Shown: one piece after another, positions 26,871-36,342 of the stretch
How positions within the stretch are numbered: position 1 is the first letter of the stretch
How the letters are laid out: each line of letters starts with the position of its first letter
Assembly: GCF_018309085.1 (NCBI RefSeq)
Contig: NZ_CP070502.1
Location: 806,001-870,000 of the forward strand
Source of the DNA: Sporosarcina sp. Marseille-Q4063
Lineage (GTDB): Bacteria; Bacillota; Bacilli; Bacillales_A; Planococcaceae
Reading direction: 5' to 3'
Length of the DNA stretch: 64,000 nt
Made by a program: the position numbers and the translations under genes
Notes under the pieces: model-generated
Database searches by the model: none
What the model was told of the DNA's origin: nothing
Seen by the model: the letters and a program-made list of their open reading frames with translations, nothing else

Positions 26871-26914
26871 AAAAACACGGGGTTCATTATATTTCATAAT
26901 GAACCTCGTGTTTT
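26871..26914 (-). terminator. Terminator of the histidine phosphatase gene
   Basis: A 16-19 bp stem (AAAACACGGGGTTCATTAT with ATAATGAACCTCGTGTTTT) follows the gene ending at 26923. Confidence 0.9.
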
Positions 26915-26922
26915 GATATCAC

Positions 26923-27507
26923 CTATTTGGCTTCCTTCAGATGAGCCATGCAATTGTATAGTTCACAGTAATTCGTTTCGTCTTGAAGCTTTACAACCGT
27001 GACGGATGTGTTACCTAAACTATCGTCTAGCTCCTTATCCGCTACAAGCTCTCTCACTAATCTACGAATATAACTCCCATGACTAACAACCAAAACTTTT
27101 TCATTTGGATGTTTCGCCTTTACATCTTCAATAAACGCCATGCCTCTAGTAATGAGCTCCTCATGCGTTTCCATGCCCAAATCTAATTCACGCCACGACT
27201 CTCCCCATCTTTCAATCCTTTCTGATTCTGTCGTTCCTTCAATTTGACCGCCGCTTATTTCACGTAAACGATTATCCACGAAAAATTCGATACCTGGTTT
27301 TCTTTCCGCGATGATTTCCGCGGTCTTTTTCGCACGAATTAAATGACTAGAATAAATGACATCCCACTGTTCATTTTCTAATCGATTGGCAACATGTTCT
27401 GCCATCTGAATACCTTCTTCGTCAAGCGGGATATCCGAACTCCCTTGCGCTCTACCTTCTTTATTCCAAGCTGTCACGCCATGCCGAACAAATCCAATTG
27501 TCGTCAT
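26923..27507 (-). CDS. Histidine phosphatase (phosphoglycerate-mutase-like)
   Basis: A 194-residue branch-1 histidine phosphatase. The catalytic motif is FVRHGVTAWNKEGRAQG (nucleophilic His about residue 9). SSHLIRAKKTAEII supplies a second Arg, the acid is in LREISGG, and the second catalytic His lies in VVSHGSYIRRLV. It is close to Bacillus PhoE/YhfR-type broad-specificity phosphatases. ATG 27507 is preferred over GTG 27516 because AAAGGATG precedes it. Confidence 0.88.
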   Translation of the reverse strand: MTTIGFVRHGVTAWNKEGRAQGSSDIPLDEEGIQMAEHVANRLENEQWDVIYSSHLIRAKKTAEIIAERKPGIEFFVDNRLREISGGQIEGTTESERIERWGESWRELDLGMETHEELITRGMAFIEDVKAKHPNEKVLVVSHGSYIRRLVRELVADKELDDSLGNTSVTVVKLQDETNYCELYNCMAHLKEAK

Positions 27508-27697
27508 AAAACACACATCCTTTTAATAATACATTGCATTTATTATACAGAGTTAGAACTCGCGTTGCACAAAAGCGCTATTTATTAATAAAAAGGAATT
27601 ATTATCTTCTAAATAGAGAAGAGTATAAATAAACGTTTCGACGGCGACCAAAAAGCGCCACAATACGACTACCTAAAATAAATAGGAGGAAATAAAT

Positions 27698-29293
27698 ATG
27701 ACAAAAGATCAATCCATTAATGACATGAATGAAGAAAAGGATAATACATTAACAAACAGACAAGGACACCCCGTCACGAACAATCAAAACTTGCGTACCG
27801 TGGGAAATCGGGGACCCGCTGTTTTAGAAAACTATGATTTTCTGGAGAAAATCAGTCATTTCGACAGAGAACGTATCCCTGAAAGAGTCGTTCATGCGCG
27901 CGGAGCTGGTGCGCATGGTTATTTTGAAACTTACGGAACAGTCGGTAACGAACCAGTTTCGAAATATACGCGCGCAAAACTCTTCCAAGAGAAAGGGAAA
28001 CAAACCCCCGTCTTTGTACGTTTTTCAACTGTTATTCACGGCGGTCATTCCCCTGAAACCCTACGTGATCCCCGCGGATTTGCCGTGAAGTTTTATACCG
28101 AAGATGGAAACTGGGATCTTGTCGGAAATAACTTGAAGATTTTTTTCATTCGCGATGCGATTAAATTTCCCGATATGATCCATGCATTTAAACCTGACCC
28201 GATAACGAATATTCAAGACAGCGAGCGGTTTTTCGACTTCTGTGCCAGCTCGCCTGAATCTTTCCACATGGTCACATTCATTTATTCGCCGTGGGGCATT
28301 CCCGCAAACTACCGCATGATGCAAGGATCCGGCGTCAATACGTACAAATGGATAAATAACGAAGGCGAAGCTGTTCTCGTGAAGTATCATTGGGAACCGA
28401 AACAAGGGATTAAAAACCTGACGCAAAAAGAAGCCAGTGAAATTCAGGCAGAAAACTTTAATCACGCAACGCAGGATTTATATGATGCGATTGAGAAAGG
28501 TGATTATCCCGAATGGGAGCTCCTCGTTCAAATTATGAGTGATGACGAACATCCCGAACTGGATTTTGACCCGTTGGACGATACGAAGTTGTGGCCTGAA
28601 GACCAATTTCCATGGATGCCTGTCGGGAAAATGATCTTAAATAAAAATCCTGAAGATTATTTCACCGAAGTTGAGCAATCTGCATTTGGTACGGGCGTCC
28701 TTGTTGACGGATTGGATTTCTCTGACGATAAAATGTTGCAAGGGCGGACTTTCTCTTACTCCGATACGCAGCGGCACCGCGTCGGCGCGAACTATTTACA
28801 ACTGCCAATTAACGCACCCAAAAAACGTGTCGCAACAAATCAAACTGGCGGTCAAATGCAATATAAGCTGGACCGTTCCCCTGGTCAAAATCCTCATATT
28901 AACTATGAGCCATCGATTTTGGGCGGATTGCAAGAGTCGGAACAAAACGGTAAAGAACATACGCCTTATGTGGAAGGAAATTTGGTTCGTGAATCTATCG
29001 AACGACAAAGCAACACCAAGCAAGCAGGCGAAACATACCGCATGTTTGAAGACTGGGAAAAAGATGATTTAATTGCCAATTTGGTCGCGGATCTTTCGAA
29101 TTGTGACAAGCGCATTCAAGATAAAATGATTGCACTTGCCGAAGATGCGGATGATGAATACGGGAGACGCTTGCGCGAAGGACTCAAACAGGCTTCCAAA
29201 GGTGGATCTAGCCGAAAACCCCTTGGAAATCGAGACGGTGACGATGCGCCAGAACAATCCAATCAAAAAGGCCATGAAGCAGAGCCTTATTAA
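27698..29293 (+). CDS. Heme catalase (KatX/KatN-like)
   Basis: A 531-residue monofunctional heme catalase. The catalytic His66 lies in [15 protein letters not shown], the distal Asn in WDLVGNNLK, and the heme-ligand Tyr354 in [14 protein letters not shown]. The [23 protein letters not shown] text and the N-terminal [15 protein letters not shown] resemble the spore/stress catalase KatX more than vegetative KatA. The C-terminal tail of about 25 residues is hydrophilic and unusual in composition. AGGAGG precedes ATG 27698. I could not find a clear PerR box or sigma-B promoter upstream. Confidence 0.93.
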   Translation: MTKDQSINDMNEEKDNTLTNRQGHPVTNNQNLRTVGNRGPAVLENYDFLEKISHFDRERIPERVVHARGAGAHGYFETYGTVGNEPVSKYTRAKLFQEKGKQTPVFVRFSTVIHGGHSPETLRDPRGFAVKFYTEDGNWDLVGNNLKIFFIRDAIKFPDMIHAFKPDPITNIQDSERFFDFCASSPESFHMVTFIYSPWGIPANYRMMQGSGVNTYKWINNEGEAVLVKYHWEPKQGIKNLTQKEASEIQAENFNHATQDLYDAIEKGDYPEWELLVQIMSDDEHPELDFDPLDDTKLWPEDQFPWMPVGKMILNKNPEDYFTEVEQSAFGTGVLVDGLDFSDDKMLQGRTFSYSDTQRHRVGANYLQLPINAPKKRVATNQTGGQMQYKLDRSPGQNPHINYEPSILGGLQESEQNGKEHTPYVEGNLVRESIERQSNTKQAGETYRMFEDWEKDDLIANLVADLSNCDKRIQDKMIALAEDADDEYGRRLREGLKQASKGGSSRKPLGNRDGDDAPEQSNQKGHEAEPY

Positions 29294-29296
29294 TAA

Positions 29297-29345
29297 AAAA
29301 TAAACCTCATACCCACGATATTCCATGTGAGGATGAGGTTTATTC
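29297..29345. terminator. Terminator after the catalase gene
   Basis: AATAAACCTCAT pairs with ATGAGGTTTATT around an inner imperfect hairpin between convergent genes. Confidence 0.85.
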
Positions 29346-29352
29346 TATTGGT

Positions 29353-29919
29353 TCACTCTTTAATCTTAAAAGCAATTTCAATCGACCATTTATCAAGATC
29401 CGGCTCTATCGCTGGATCTGTTAAATAGTATTCGAACCTGCCGCCCCATATTTCTTCGTTACCCTGCACTTTTTTATCTAATGTCAATCCACGGTTTTCC
29501 GACCACTCTTCAAGCAAATTAGATGTTTGTTGTATACGGTCTGGATGTCCTTTATGGTCAATAATAACGTATTTTCCTTCTGGAGTAGTCCCCGCGGTGA
29601 CCCTCTCATCACCAAATGTCGCATTAACAACAGGGATTCCAACTTCTAATTTGAATTTCATATTCCTGTCACTCATTACCCAATAGCGAAAAAACGGGGC
29701 ACCATTGGGTTGAAGACCTTTTTTCTTCATCCATTCAAAAAGTTCTTCAAATAGAGCATTGACTTTATCCCATTCTTTTAAAGTGGCTTCAATTGGGATA
29801 GCGATATAAGAACGCTCAGCACGTGCTTCTATTCTTGGTTCAATCATACCTTGAAATTCTTCAGTTGGATTGTCCTGTAGAGGTATCTGTTGTGAAAGTT
29901 GTTCGTCAATTTTATTCAT
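29353..29919 (-). CDS. GyrI-like/AraC effector-binding domain protein
   Basis: A 188-residue stand-alone small-molecule-binding domain. The fold markers are IEARAERSYIAIPIEATLKEW, WVMSDRNMKFKLEVGIPV, GTTPEGKYVIIDHKGHPD and a C-terminal YYLTDPAIEPDLDKWSIEIAF. The last of these is the PxxxPDxxxWxxEI ending typical of GyrI-like effector domains. There is no DNA-binding domain. Such proteins may bind or hydrolyse small hydrophobic molecules. AGGGGG precedes ATG 29919. Confidence 0.85.
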   Translation of the reverse strand: MNKIDEQLSQQIPLQDNPTEEFQGMIEPRIEARAERSYIAIPIEATLKEWDKVNALFEELFEWMKKKGLQPNGAPFFRYWVMSDRNMKFKLEVGIPVVNATFGDERVTAGTTPEGKYVIIDHKGHPDRIQQTSNLLEEWSENRGLTLDKKVQGNEEIWGGRFEYYLTDPAIEPDLDKWSIEIAFKIKE

Positions 29920-30085
29920 GACAATTCTACCCCCTTAAGATTATTTATTTCCATCAGTTACTATTCCCATAAAAGGCGATTAAATAACAAAAAAGGTCGT
30001 TTCTTTATTCCAATATATTTATTTGGTACCAATATTCCAAACTTCTTCTCTATAAATAACTGTATGTAACGCAGTTTTATAATTA

Positions 30086-30127
30086 AGGAACTGGAGATAC
30101 TAGGTATTCCAGTTCCTGTTTTTTTAC
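30086..30127. terminator. Hairpin terminator beside the symporter gene
   Basis: AGGAACTGGA pairs with TCCAGTTCCT, followed on the plus strand by TGTTTTTTT. It lies just past the minus-strand symporter stop, where the minus-strand tail is weaker (TTAATTATAAAA). The stronger T-run is on the strand with no annotated gene. The interval 29920-30085 otherwise shows only AT-rich sequence. Confidence 0.7.
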
Positions 30128-30131
30128 GTAA

Positions 30132-31358
30132 TTATTCAGCAGGCCTTAGGGGTACTTTTTCAACTTTTTCAGTACCCGCTACAACAACTGCAGCCGATGC
30201 ATCACCGACAATATTGACGCTTGTGCGCATCATATCCAAGACTCGGTCAATACCCGCAATCAGTGCGATTCCTTCAAGCGGCATATTGACGGATGTTAGA
30301 ACCATCGCCAACATAATCATCCCAGCCCCGGGAACTCCTGCAGTACCGATTGATGCTAATACAGTGGTTAATACTACAGTCAGAAGCTGCATGAATGTTA
30401 AATCCAAACTATAGAATTGTGCGATAAAAATTACTGCGACTCCTTGGTAAATTGCTGTCCCGTCCATATTAATCGTTGCGCCAAGCGGCAAGACGAAACT
30501 CGATATTTTATTTGGAACGCCAAGATTTTCATTGGTGTTTTTAATGGTCACTGGCAAAGTACCCGCACTGCTCGCAGTACTAAATGCAACGAGCGCTGCT
30601 GGTGAAATGCCTTTAAAGAATTTGAGCGGACTCATTTTACCCCATGTTTTAACAGCCGTAGAATAGACAATTACTGCATGGAGTACACATGCGAGATAGA
30701 CGGCAATAATTACCTTAAGTAAAGGCAATAATACGGAAACTCCGTACTGGCCGATAATCGGTGCAAGCAAACCAAGAATCCCGATCGGAGCCACTTTCAT
30801 GACGATTCCGGTTATTTTGTACATAACCTCCGCAAACCCTTCAAAAAACCGATAGACGGGTTGGGCTTTTCCACCGACAAATGTAATGGCTAATCCGATA
30901 AACAATGCGAAGAAAATAATTTGCAAAATGTTACCTTCAGCTAAAGCGGTAAAAGGATTTGTAGGAATGATATTTAGAATTGTTGCAATGGCCCCTTCTT
31001 GCTCTTGAGCTGCCGCTTCAGGAACTACAAGTCCCTCCGTAGATATATCTAAACCTTTCCCTGGTGAAATCATAAAAGCAACTGCCAAACCGATGATAAT
31101 TGCGATTGCTGTTGTCCCTAAATAATAAGCGATTGTTTTTAATCCAATCCGTCCCAATTGCTTCGGATCTGATGAACTCGCTACCCCCACAACGAGCGTT
31201 GATAAAATAAGCGGTGCAATGATAAATTTAATTAATCTTAAAAATAAATCCCCCAGAGGCTTTAAAAAGTCAATAGAACTGCCAAAAATGCTTCCCAAAA
31301 CTATAGCTAGTACAAATGCGATGAAGATTTGTGTCACTAAATTAAATTTGAGCTTCAT
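30132..31358 (-). CDS. Dicarboxylate/amino-acid:cation symporter (DAACS, GltP-like)
   Basis: A protein of about 408 residues, with eight helices and two re-entrant hairpins. The serine-rich motif STASSAGTLPVTIKN (HP1) and the substrate/cation motif NMDGTAIYQG (TM7) identify the glutamate/aspartate or C4-dicarboxylate symporter family. HP2 follows at GTAGVPGAGMIML. The frame opens at 31433, but GGGG directly ahead of ATG 31358 sets the start at the conserved MKLKFNLVTQIFIA. Confidence 0.9.
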   Translation of the reverse strand: MKLKFNLVTQIFIAFVLAIVLGSIFGSSIDFLKPLGDLFLRLIKFIIAPLILSTLVVGVASSSDPKQLGRIGLKTIAYYLGTTAIAIIIGLAVAFMISPGKGLDISTEGLVVPEAAAQEQEGAIATILNIIPTNPFTALAEGNILQIIFFALFIGLAITFVGGKAQPVYRFFEGFAEVMYKITGIVMKVAPIGILGLLAPIIGQYGVSVLLPLLKVIIAVYLACVLHAVIVYSTAVKTWGKMSPLKFFKGISPAALVAFSTASSAGTLPVTIKNTNENLGVPNKISSFVLPLGATINMDGTAIYQGVAVIFIAQFYSLDLTFMQLLTVVLTTVLASIGTAGVPGAGMIMLAMVLTSVNMPLEGIALIAGIDRVLDMMRTSVNIVGDASAAVVVAGTEKVEKVPLRPAE

Positions 31359-31473
31359 TTTAATCCCCCTTTTGTTTTTTTGTATTCCCTCCATTTCTAT
31401 TATACTAACATATTCAAATAATTCCGCATACATGAATAATATTTAAAATCAAAAAACGCACGTTTTTTTCAAT

Positions 31474-31510
31474 AAAAAAACGCACCCGCTTATCATTCGC
31501 GGATGCGTTT
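31474..31510 (-). terminator. Terminator of the DUF4870 gene
   Basis: AAACGCACCCGC pairs with GCGGATGCGTTT, with a seven-base T-run on the minus strand. Confidence 0.88.
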
Positions 31511-31523
31511 ATTGACATAAATA

Positions 31524-31832
31524 TTATTGAACCCATCTTCCAACAATCGGGTAATCATACCGTTCGTTTTTAAGCGCTTTGACGATGCCGATAATTGGAA
31601 CGACAATCCACATGATACCAAATCCGATTGCAAATGGAATGCCGATTAGAAAGACGGACAAGACTACCGATATGGTGAATAGAACGCCAATGACTAGCTG
31701 AAAAAGGACTGCCTGAATAGATAAATTCTTAATGTCTTCTTCATCGCTTATTAAGAACATTAAAATGGGTACTAAATAAGGCGCGAAAAAAGCACTTGCA
31801 TGGATCAATACTTTCATACCTGTATTTTCCAT
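31524..31832 (-). CDS. DUF4870 membrane protein
   Basis: A 102-residue protein with three predicted membrane helices. The pattern HASAFFAPYLVPILMFLI, then VQAVLFQL-like text (IQAVLFQLVIG) and IVPIIGIVKALKNERYDYPIVGRW, is the DUF4870 layout. Function unknown. A good GGAGG site precedes ATG 31832. Monocistronic. Confidence 0.85.
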   Translation of the reverse strand: MENTGMKVLIHASAFFAPYLVPILMFLISDEEDIKNLSIQAVLFQLVIGVLFTISVVLSVFLIGIPFAIGFGIMWIVVPIIGIVKALKNERYDYPIVGRWVQ

Positions 31833-31897
31833 ATGAAAACCTCCATTTTTTCCTTGTACATTACTATACGATTGGTAAAACAGAAAGTTTCATTATG

Positions 31898-32287
31898 TCA
31901 CCAATGTTCTGAAGCAGCTTTTATGTTTTGTTGCGATACCTGACCTTTTTGCAGCGGCGGCGGACATGCTTTATTGTATTCGCTAATTTTCTCGTTTATG
32001 TTGATGATAAGTTCGTTTATCTCGGAATCGGTTCGCAAAGTAATCAAATCAATAACTGAAAGAAGGTCATCTCGTATTTCGTGACGAAGCTTTAACCAAT
32101 GGGGTTTATAACCCGCATCCTGTGCAATTCGTTGAAAATGTTGAAATGTGTCCCCAGAAAAATATTCTTTTGAAAGCGGTTTTCCAGCGCCTTTAAGATT
32201 ATCCATTCCGCCGTCAGCTGTGTGTTTTTTTAAGATATCGCCGATTAAATCATTGTACTGTGGAGGATTAAGTTTATCTTTGCTCAT
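31898..32287 (-). CDS. DUF1992 (DnaJ-homologue C28-like) protein
   Basis: A 129-residue soluble protein. The motif GAGKPLSKEYFSGDTFQHFQRIAQDAGYKPHWL-like text is the DUF1992 core, in which a short GxGKPL segment is followed by a helix ending near a conserved Pro-Trp. Function is unknown. It lies 23 nt from a small membrane/coiled-coil gene, in the same direction. Confidence 0.82.
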   Translation of the reverse strand: MSKDKLNPPQYNDLIGDILKKHTADGGMDNLKGAGKPLSKEYFSGDTFQHFQRIAQDAGYKPHWLKLRHEIRDDLLSVIDLITLRTDSEINELIININEKISEYNKACPPPLQKGQVSQQNIKAASEHW

Positions 32288-32309
32288 GTCAACAAACCTC
32301 GCTTAATCG

Positions 32310-32543
32310 TTATATTTTCATAATTTCGTTTGGGTTTGGCGTAAAGTCTAATTTCATTTTTTCAAGCTCTAACTTCATTTTCTCAGTTTCAATTACAAAG
32401 TTCTGTTGTTTCAGCTGTTCGAGTTCGATTTGTTCACGCGTTAATTCAATCGTTATTTTCGCGATCTTTCTTTTGTGTTCTGTAATGATTGCTGTTATGG
32501 GAACGCACATGACTACCGCAACTATACCAAACGCTAATAGCAA
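32310..32543 (-). CDS. Small membrane protein with coiled coil
   Basis: A 77-residue protein. An N-terminal membrane helix (LLLAFGIVAVVMCVPITAII) is followed by a charged coiled coil of EQIELEQLKQQ and EKMKLELEKMKL type. This is the topology of small phage-shock/PspB-like proteins, but no family can be assigned. GTG 32552 overlaps the GAGGTG ribosome site, so TTG 32543 is the more credible start. It is probably co-transcribed with the DUF1992 gene. Confidence 0.72.
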   Translation of the reverse strand: MLLAFGIVAVVMCVPITAIITEHKRKIAKITIELTREQIELEQLKQQNFVIETEKMKLELEKMKLDFTPNPNEIMKI

Positions 32544-32681
32544 CTCTATCACCTCTGTTTGATTTTTCCGTTAGTTTCATTGTACCTTATTTAGACTTCC
32601 TGTCACGACATTTTTTCTTTTAGGTTGACTTAAATTTGGGCATACTTAGACAATACGTTAATTCATAAAGGAGTTTTTATA

Positions 32682-33941
32682 ATGACTACTTCACTACTTA
32701 AAGCCATCCAAGATTATTCAATCCCTTTCGAGAAAAATGATGATCTGGCTACTATTCTTGAATCCATTGGAGACGCGAACATCGTATTATTAGGAGAAGC
32801 TAGCCATGGGACATCGGAGTTCTATTCGGTTCGTGCGGAATTATCGAAGAGACTCATCGAAGAAAAAGGATTTTCAATCATAGCAGTCGAAGGCGATTGG
32901 CCGCCGTCCCGTCAAGTTAATAAGTATATAAAAGGATATGAGGATGGGAAAATGACAACTAAAGAAGCATTAAAAGCATTCAATCGGTGGCCCACCTGGA
33001 TGTGGGCAAATGATGAAGTTGCCCGTTTGGTAAACTGGTTAAAAACGCATAACGAACAACTAGAAACAAGTCAAAAGGTCGGTTTCTACGGTATTGATTT
33101 ATACAGCCTTTTTGAATCCATCGAAAAAGTCGTTACTTATTTAACGGACGCAGATCCAACCGGAGAAGATTATAAACTCGCGAAAAACGTTGCCGATTGC
33201 TTCGAAGGCTTTAATCATTCGACCGAACATTATGCAATGGCTACCGCGCATTTCCCAGAAAGTTGCACCGCTCAAGTAGAAGCGCTGTTTTCTGCGATTC
33301 AAGCAAATGAAAAACTTTATCCGATTGAATTTGAACAGCGTCTTAATTTAAAACTAAATGCTTTAGTTGTGAAAAATGCTGAAGCGTATTATCGCACCTC
33401 TTTTAAAAGCGATGCAAAATCTTGGAATGTTCGCGATGAACATATGGTAGAAGCGATTAACGAGATTCGAAAATTTCACGGTGAGAACGCTAAAGTAATC
33501 GTCTGGGAACATAATACCCATATCGGGGATGCCAGGGCGACGACGATGAAGGATCATGGCATGGTTAATGTCGGGCAATTAATTCGCGAGCAAAATCCTA
33601 AAGAATATGTTTACGCGATAGGTTTCGGTACCCACCGCGGAACTGTGATTGCAGGTGAGCAATGGGCGGCTCCTTTTGAAGTCATGAATGTTCCCTCGGC
33701 TAAAAAAGATTCATGGGAGTATGCGCTACATGAAGCCGGCGCGTTCAATAAAATGCTTATATTTAATGAAGAAAACCGAGAATCGTTTGCAAGATGGTTT
33801 GGTCACCGCGCGATTGGTGTCGTTTATCATCCCGAACATGAAGCCCAGGGCAATTATGTGCCATCAATAATTAGTGAGCGATATGATGCCTTTATTTTCA
33901 TTGATGAAACAAAGGCATTAACTCCGCTTCAGTTTGAATGA
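32682..33941 (+). CDS. Erythromycin-esterase-family protein
   Basis: A 419-residue member of the EreA/EreB-like esterase superfamily. Signature segments are VLLGEASHGTSEFY (residues about 36-49, with the catalytic His region), IAVEGDWPPSRQVN, FYGIDLYSLFES and VIVWEHNTHIGDAR, whose histidine is implicated in hydrolysis. Chromosomal family members include enzymes such as succinoglycan-related esterases, so macrolide resistance should not be assumed. AAAGGAG precedes ATG 32682. Confidence 0.88.
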   Translation: MTTSLLKAIQDYSIPFEKNDDLATILESIGDANIVLLGEASHGTSEFYSVRAELSKRLIEEKGFSIIAVEGDWPPSRQVNKYIKGYEDGKMTTKEALKAFNRWPTWMWANDEVARLVNWLKTHNEQLETSQKVGFYGIDLYSLFESIEKVVTYLTDADPTGEDYKLAKNVADCFEGFNHSTEHYAMATAHFPESCTAQVEALFSAIQANEKLYPIEFEQRLNLKLNALVVKNAEAYYRTSFKSDAKSWNVRDEHMVEAINEIRKFHGENAKVIVWEHNTHIGDARATTMKDHGMVNVGQLIREQNPKEYVYAIGFGTHRGTVIAGEQWAAPFEVMNVPSAKKDSWEYALHEAGAFNKMLIFNEENRESFARWFGHRAIGVVYHPEHEAQGNYVPSIISERYDAFIFIDETKALTPLQFE

Positions 33942-33943
33942 AA

Positions 33944-34543
33944 CTATGATAGCAACTCTTTATAATCGGCTGACGTGTCGACATCAAAAACAAATCTTTT
34001 ATCTTTACATGGAATTTGCCTCCCCATATTTCGAGGGATTCCACGTAAAACTGCCCGTGCGCCCGTGTCGCCATCTATATCCAGCAATGCAGGAAACAAC
34101 GTTGCTGAAAATAGTACGGGTGGCATAAGCAAATCGTTGTCGGTTGTTGCGACATAATTGCATGTGGGATTGGATTTCATGCAATCGATAATTTCATCCA
34201 ACATCATGACCGTTATAAAAGGCTGATCTGCAAGGATGACCATTGCAGCATCCGCCTTTTCATTTTCGGCCTGTTCAATGCCACAACGAAGTGACTCAGC
34301 CTGTCCCAAATCACCATTTGGACATTTTACGATTACCGCTTTCGGGTTATTTAACATGTCTAGCGCAATCCAACTCGCGTCATCTTCGTTTCGAATAATA
34401 ATGAACACTTTAGACAGGGTTGAATTCAAAGCTGTATCCAAAGCTAAACTGCCCAACGACATTTTACCGACAGGAAGCGCTAATTTATTGGTACCCATGC
34501 GCTGACTTTCTCCCGCAGCCAAATATATTCCTACTACTTTCAC
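33944..34543 (-). CDS. MobA/MocA-like nucleotidyltransferase (PucB-like)
   Basis: A 199-residue NTP transferase of the molybdopterin cytidylyl/guanylyl-transferase type. LAAGESQRMGTNKLALP (residues about 8-24) is the nucleotide loop, GQAESLRCGI follows, and MVILADQPFIT carries the metal aspartate. The C-terminal DIDGDTGARAVLRG loop is typical of CTP-using homologues such as PucB and MocA that serve xanthine-dehydrogenase-type enzymes. No molybdenum hydroxylase gene is present in the window. GTG start at 34543 with GGGGGAG upstream. Confidence 0.87.
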   Translation of the reverse strand: MKVVGIYLAAGESQRMGTNKLALPVGKMSLGSLALDTALNSTLSKVFIIIRNEDDASWIALDMLNNPKAVIVKCPNGDLGQAESLRCGIEQAENEKADAAMVILADQPFITVMMLDEIIDCMKSNPTCNYVATTDNDLLMPPVLFSATLFPALLDIDGDTGARAVLRGIPRNMGRQIPCKDKRFVFDVDTSADYKELLS

Positions 34544-34633
34544 TCTCTACTCCCCCGTTCTTCATCGAAATCATTTCAGCTATCCGCTCTCTTTATAGTC
34601 TTGCTATATTGATCATATTTTATCCACAAAAGA

Positions 34634-34659
34634 AAAAAGCCGTAAGAAACCGGCTTTTT
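34634..34659 (-). terminator. Terminator of the thioesterase gene
   Basis: AAAAAGCCG pairs with CGGCTTTTT over an 8-nt loop, with a T-run on the minus strand. Confidence 0.88.
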
Positions 34660-34664
34660 CATGG

Positions 34665-35153
34665 TTATTTATTTCCAAAGGATGCAGGCATTACCACTCC
34701 GACAACTTCCCCAGTTGCGCAAAGTGTGTCATCTGCAAAAACTTCTACGGATACCTTCCATTTCTTCGGATGAATCTCTTCTACTGTTCCAATAGCTTTC
34801 AACAATGCGCCATGTGGAGTAGGTTTTAAATAATTAACATTCAACGAAGCCGTCACAAATCGCGGTGGTTCTTCCCCGCGTCCCGGTTCATGTCCATTTT
34901 TTCGATGTAATGCGAGTGCTGCCGATCCAGTACCATGACAATCCACGAATGAAGCGAGTAAGCCGCCATATACAAATCCCGGAATGGCGATATGTTTCGA
35001 GGCCGGTTCATAATATGTAACCGTTTGTTCCCCATCCCAACCGGTTCTAAAATGATACCCATCCTCGTTTAATCGCCCGCAGCCAAAGCACCAAGCAAAA
35101 TCATCTGGATAGTCATCTTGAATTGCGTGACTAACCTTTCTTATTACTGTCAT
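34665..35153 (-). CDS. PaaI-type hotdog-fold thioesterase
   Basis: A 162-residue single hotdog-domain protein. The characteristic elements are an N-terminal CFGCGRLNEDGYHFR, the helix motif GFVYGGLLASFVDCHGTGSAAL holding the catalytic Asp region, and VTASLNVNYLKPTPHGALL. It probably cleaves an acyl-CoA; the substrate is not evident. ATG 35153 is chosen because AAGGGG is eight bases upstream, although TTG 35159 is also in frame. Confidence 0.87.
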   Translation of the reverse strand: MTVIRKVSHAIQDDYPDDFAWCFGCGRLNEDGYHFRTGWDGEQTVTYYEPASKHIAIPGFVYGGLLASFVDCHGTGSAALALHRKNGHEPGRGEEPPRFVTASLNVNYLKPTPHGALLKAIGTVEEIHPKKWKVSVEVFADDTLCATGEVVGVVMPASFGNK

Positions 35154-35288
35154 ATTCAAATCACCCCTTCATAATATTCCCACAATTATAATTATATCAT
35201 ACTACTAATTTTATTAAAGTTTGACGAGTACAAATTATTGTAGTCTCTATGCGTATACTATAGAAACGAGTTGCAGGAGGAATAAAAG

Positions 35289-35732
35289 ATGAAAATGAGA
35301 GCAATTCTACTAATCGCGCTGATGATTGGTGGAACATATGTGATGTTGCAGTCTTATCAAGAATATGAAGAAAAGAGATTCTCTGAAATTCTTGCTCCGA
35401 TGAACGCACATTTTAGCTCACTTATTTTTACTAAACCGGCGATTGCGGGTTCTGATTCTAAATCTTGGATTGTTGATGAGCCTAGTGAAATTGAAAGTTT
35501 GTTATATTTCCTTCAAAATTACCATGTCCGAAAGCTCGCACCCGAAGAAATCGATCCATTTGATAATGTTGAACAATTTAGCATCAGTCTACAAGATGAA
35601 AATGGAAATACATTAAGTATTATTGTAACGGAAGACTTAATAATCCAGAATTCAATATTGTATTATGAAATTGTTGATGGACCTTTAAATGTTGATTGGC
35701 TTGTACAGTTTTTTATTAGTAATCAAACTTGA
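35289..35732 (+). CDS. Membrane-anchored hypothetical protein
   Basis: A 147-residue protein with one N-terminal hydrophobic segment (AILLIALMIGGTYVMLQ), probably a signal anchor, followed by a soluble extracytoplasmic alpha/beta domain. I do not recognise the family. The IDPFDNVEQFSISLQDENG stretch and strong GCAGGAGG ribosome site support it as a true gene. Monocistronic. Confidence 0.8.
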   Translation: MKMRAILLIALMIGGTYVMLQSYQEYEEKRFSEILAPMNAHFSSLIFTKPAIAGSDSKSWIVDEPSEIESLLYFLQNYHVRKLAPEEIDPFDNVEQFSISLQDENGNTLSIIVTEDLIIQNSILYYEIVDGPLNVDWLVQFFISNQT

Positions 35733-35792
35733 TTGAAAAGTGGTGGTAGTTAGGGATTGTGTTCCGGAAAAGATCAATTGTAGCCATTAATT

Positions 35793-36308
35793 TCAAAGCG
35801 TTATCCAATACCTTTTCACAATATTTCCGTGCGATTCAAGAAAATCGTTGTCCCTAACTCCGCCGTTTTTTATAATCGCTTTTTCAGAACCGATGTTATC
35901 TTCATTGCATGTAACAAGTGCTTTTTGTATACCCAAACCCCGCAATTTCACCAATGCCAACTCAAGGATTTTCGTTGCGTAACCGTTGCGACGCTCGGAT
36001 GGTCGAATTCCCGCCCCGATGTGCCCTTCCGTGTTGAAGATTCTTTCCGTTAATGAATGCCTGATTGTGACCGCACCCAAAATGCGGTCCTTTTCATTTA
36101 CAAGAAAGTAGACGGATTCCGGGACTTCTTTTGCTCCATTACCTATTTCGAATTCATGAAGAGCCTTCACCATTTCTTCAAATCGATTAGGATTCATGTT
36201 TCTGAGTATGCCAGGATTCATCTTTTCTCCCGCATTTTTCCATTCCAAATAATAATTCATATATCGTTCTTTCATGTCAACAGACAAATTCACCAATCGA
36301 ACATCCAA
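35793..36308 (-). CDS. GNAT-family N-acetyltransferase
   Basis: A 171-residue GNAT protein. The acetyl-CoA loop is RPSERRNGYATKILELAL (RxxGYA) at about residues 103-120, followed by VTCNEDNIGSEKAIIKNGG, a pattern typical of RimJ/YdfB-type acetyltransferases. The start is TTG 36308 with GGAGG nine bases upstream. It is followed downstream by no gene in the same orientation. A methyltransferase gene ends 35 bp upstream, so they may be co-transcribed. Confidence 0.87.
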   Translation of the reverse strand: MDVRLVNLSVDMKERYMNYYLEWKNAGEKMNPGILRNMNPNRFEEMVKALHEFEIGNGAKEVPESVYFLVNEKDRILGAVTIRHSLTERIFNTEGHIGAGIRPSERRNGYATKILELALVKLRGLGIQKALVTCNEDNIGSEKAIIKNGGVRDNDFLESHGNIVKRYWITL

Positions 36309-36342
36309 TTTATATTTCCTCCAAGGTAATAATTATTCACAC

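Noticed and set aside
27600..27697. Sigma-B or PerR control site ahead of the catalase gene
   Set aside because: GTTT-like text near 27632 lacks a matching GGGTAT at the right distance, and no convincing PerR palindrome is present.
32682..33941. Macrolide-resistance esterase
   Set aside because: The family match is clear, but chromosomal relatives have other roles and there is no mobile context, so a resistance function is not claimed.
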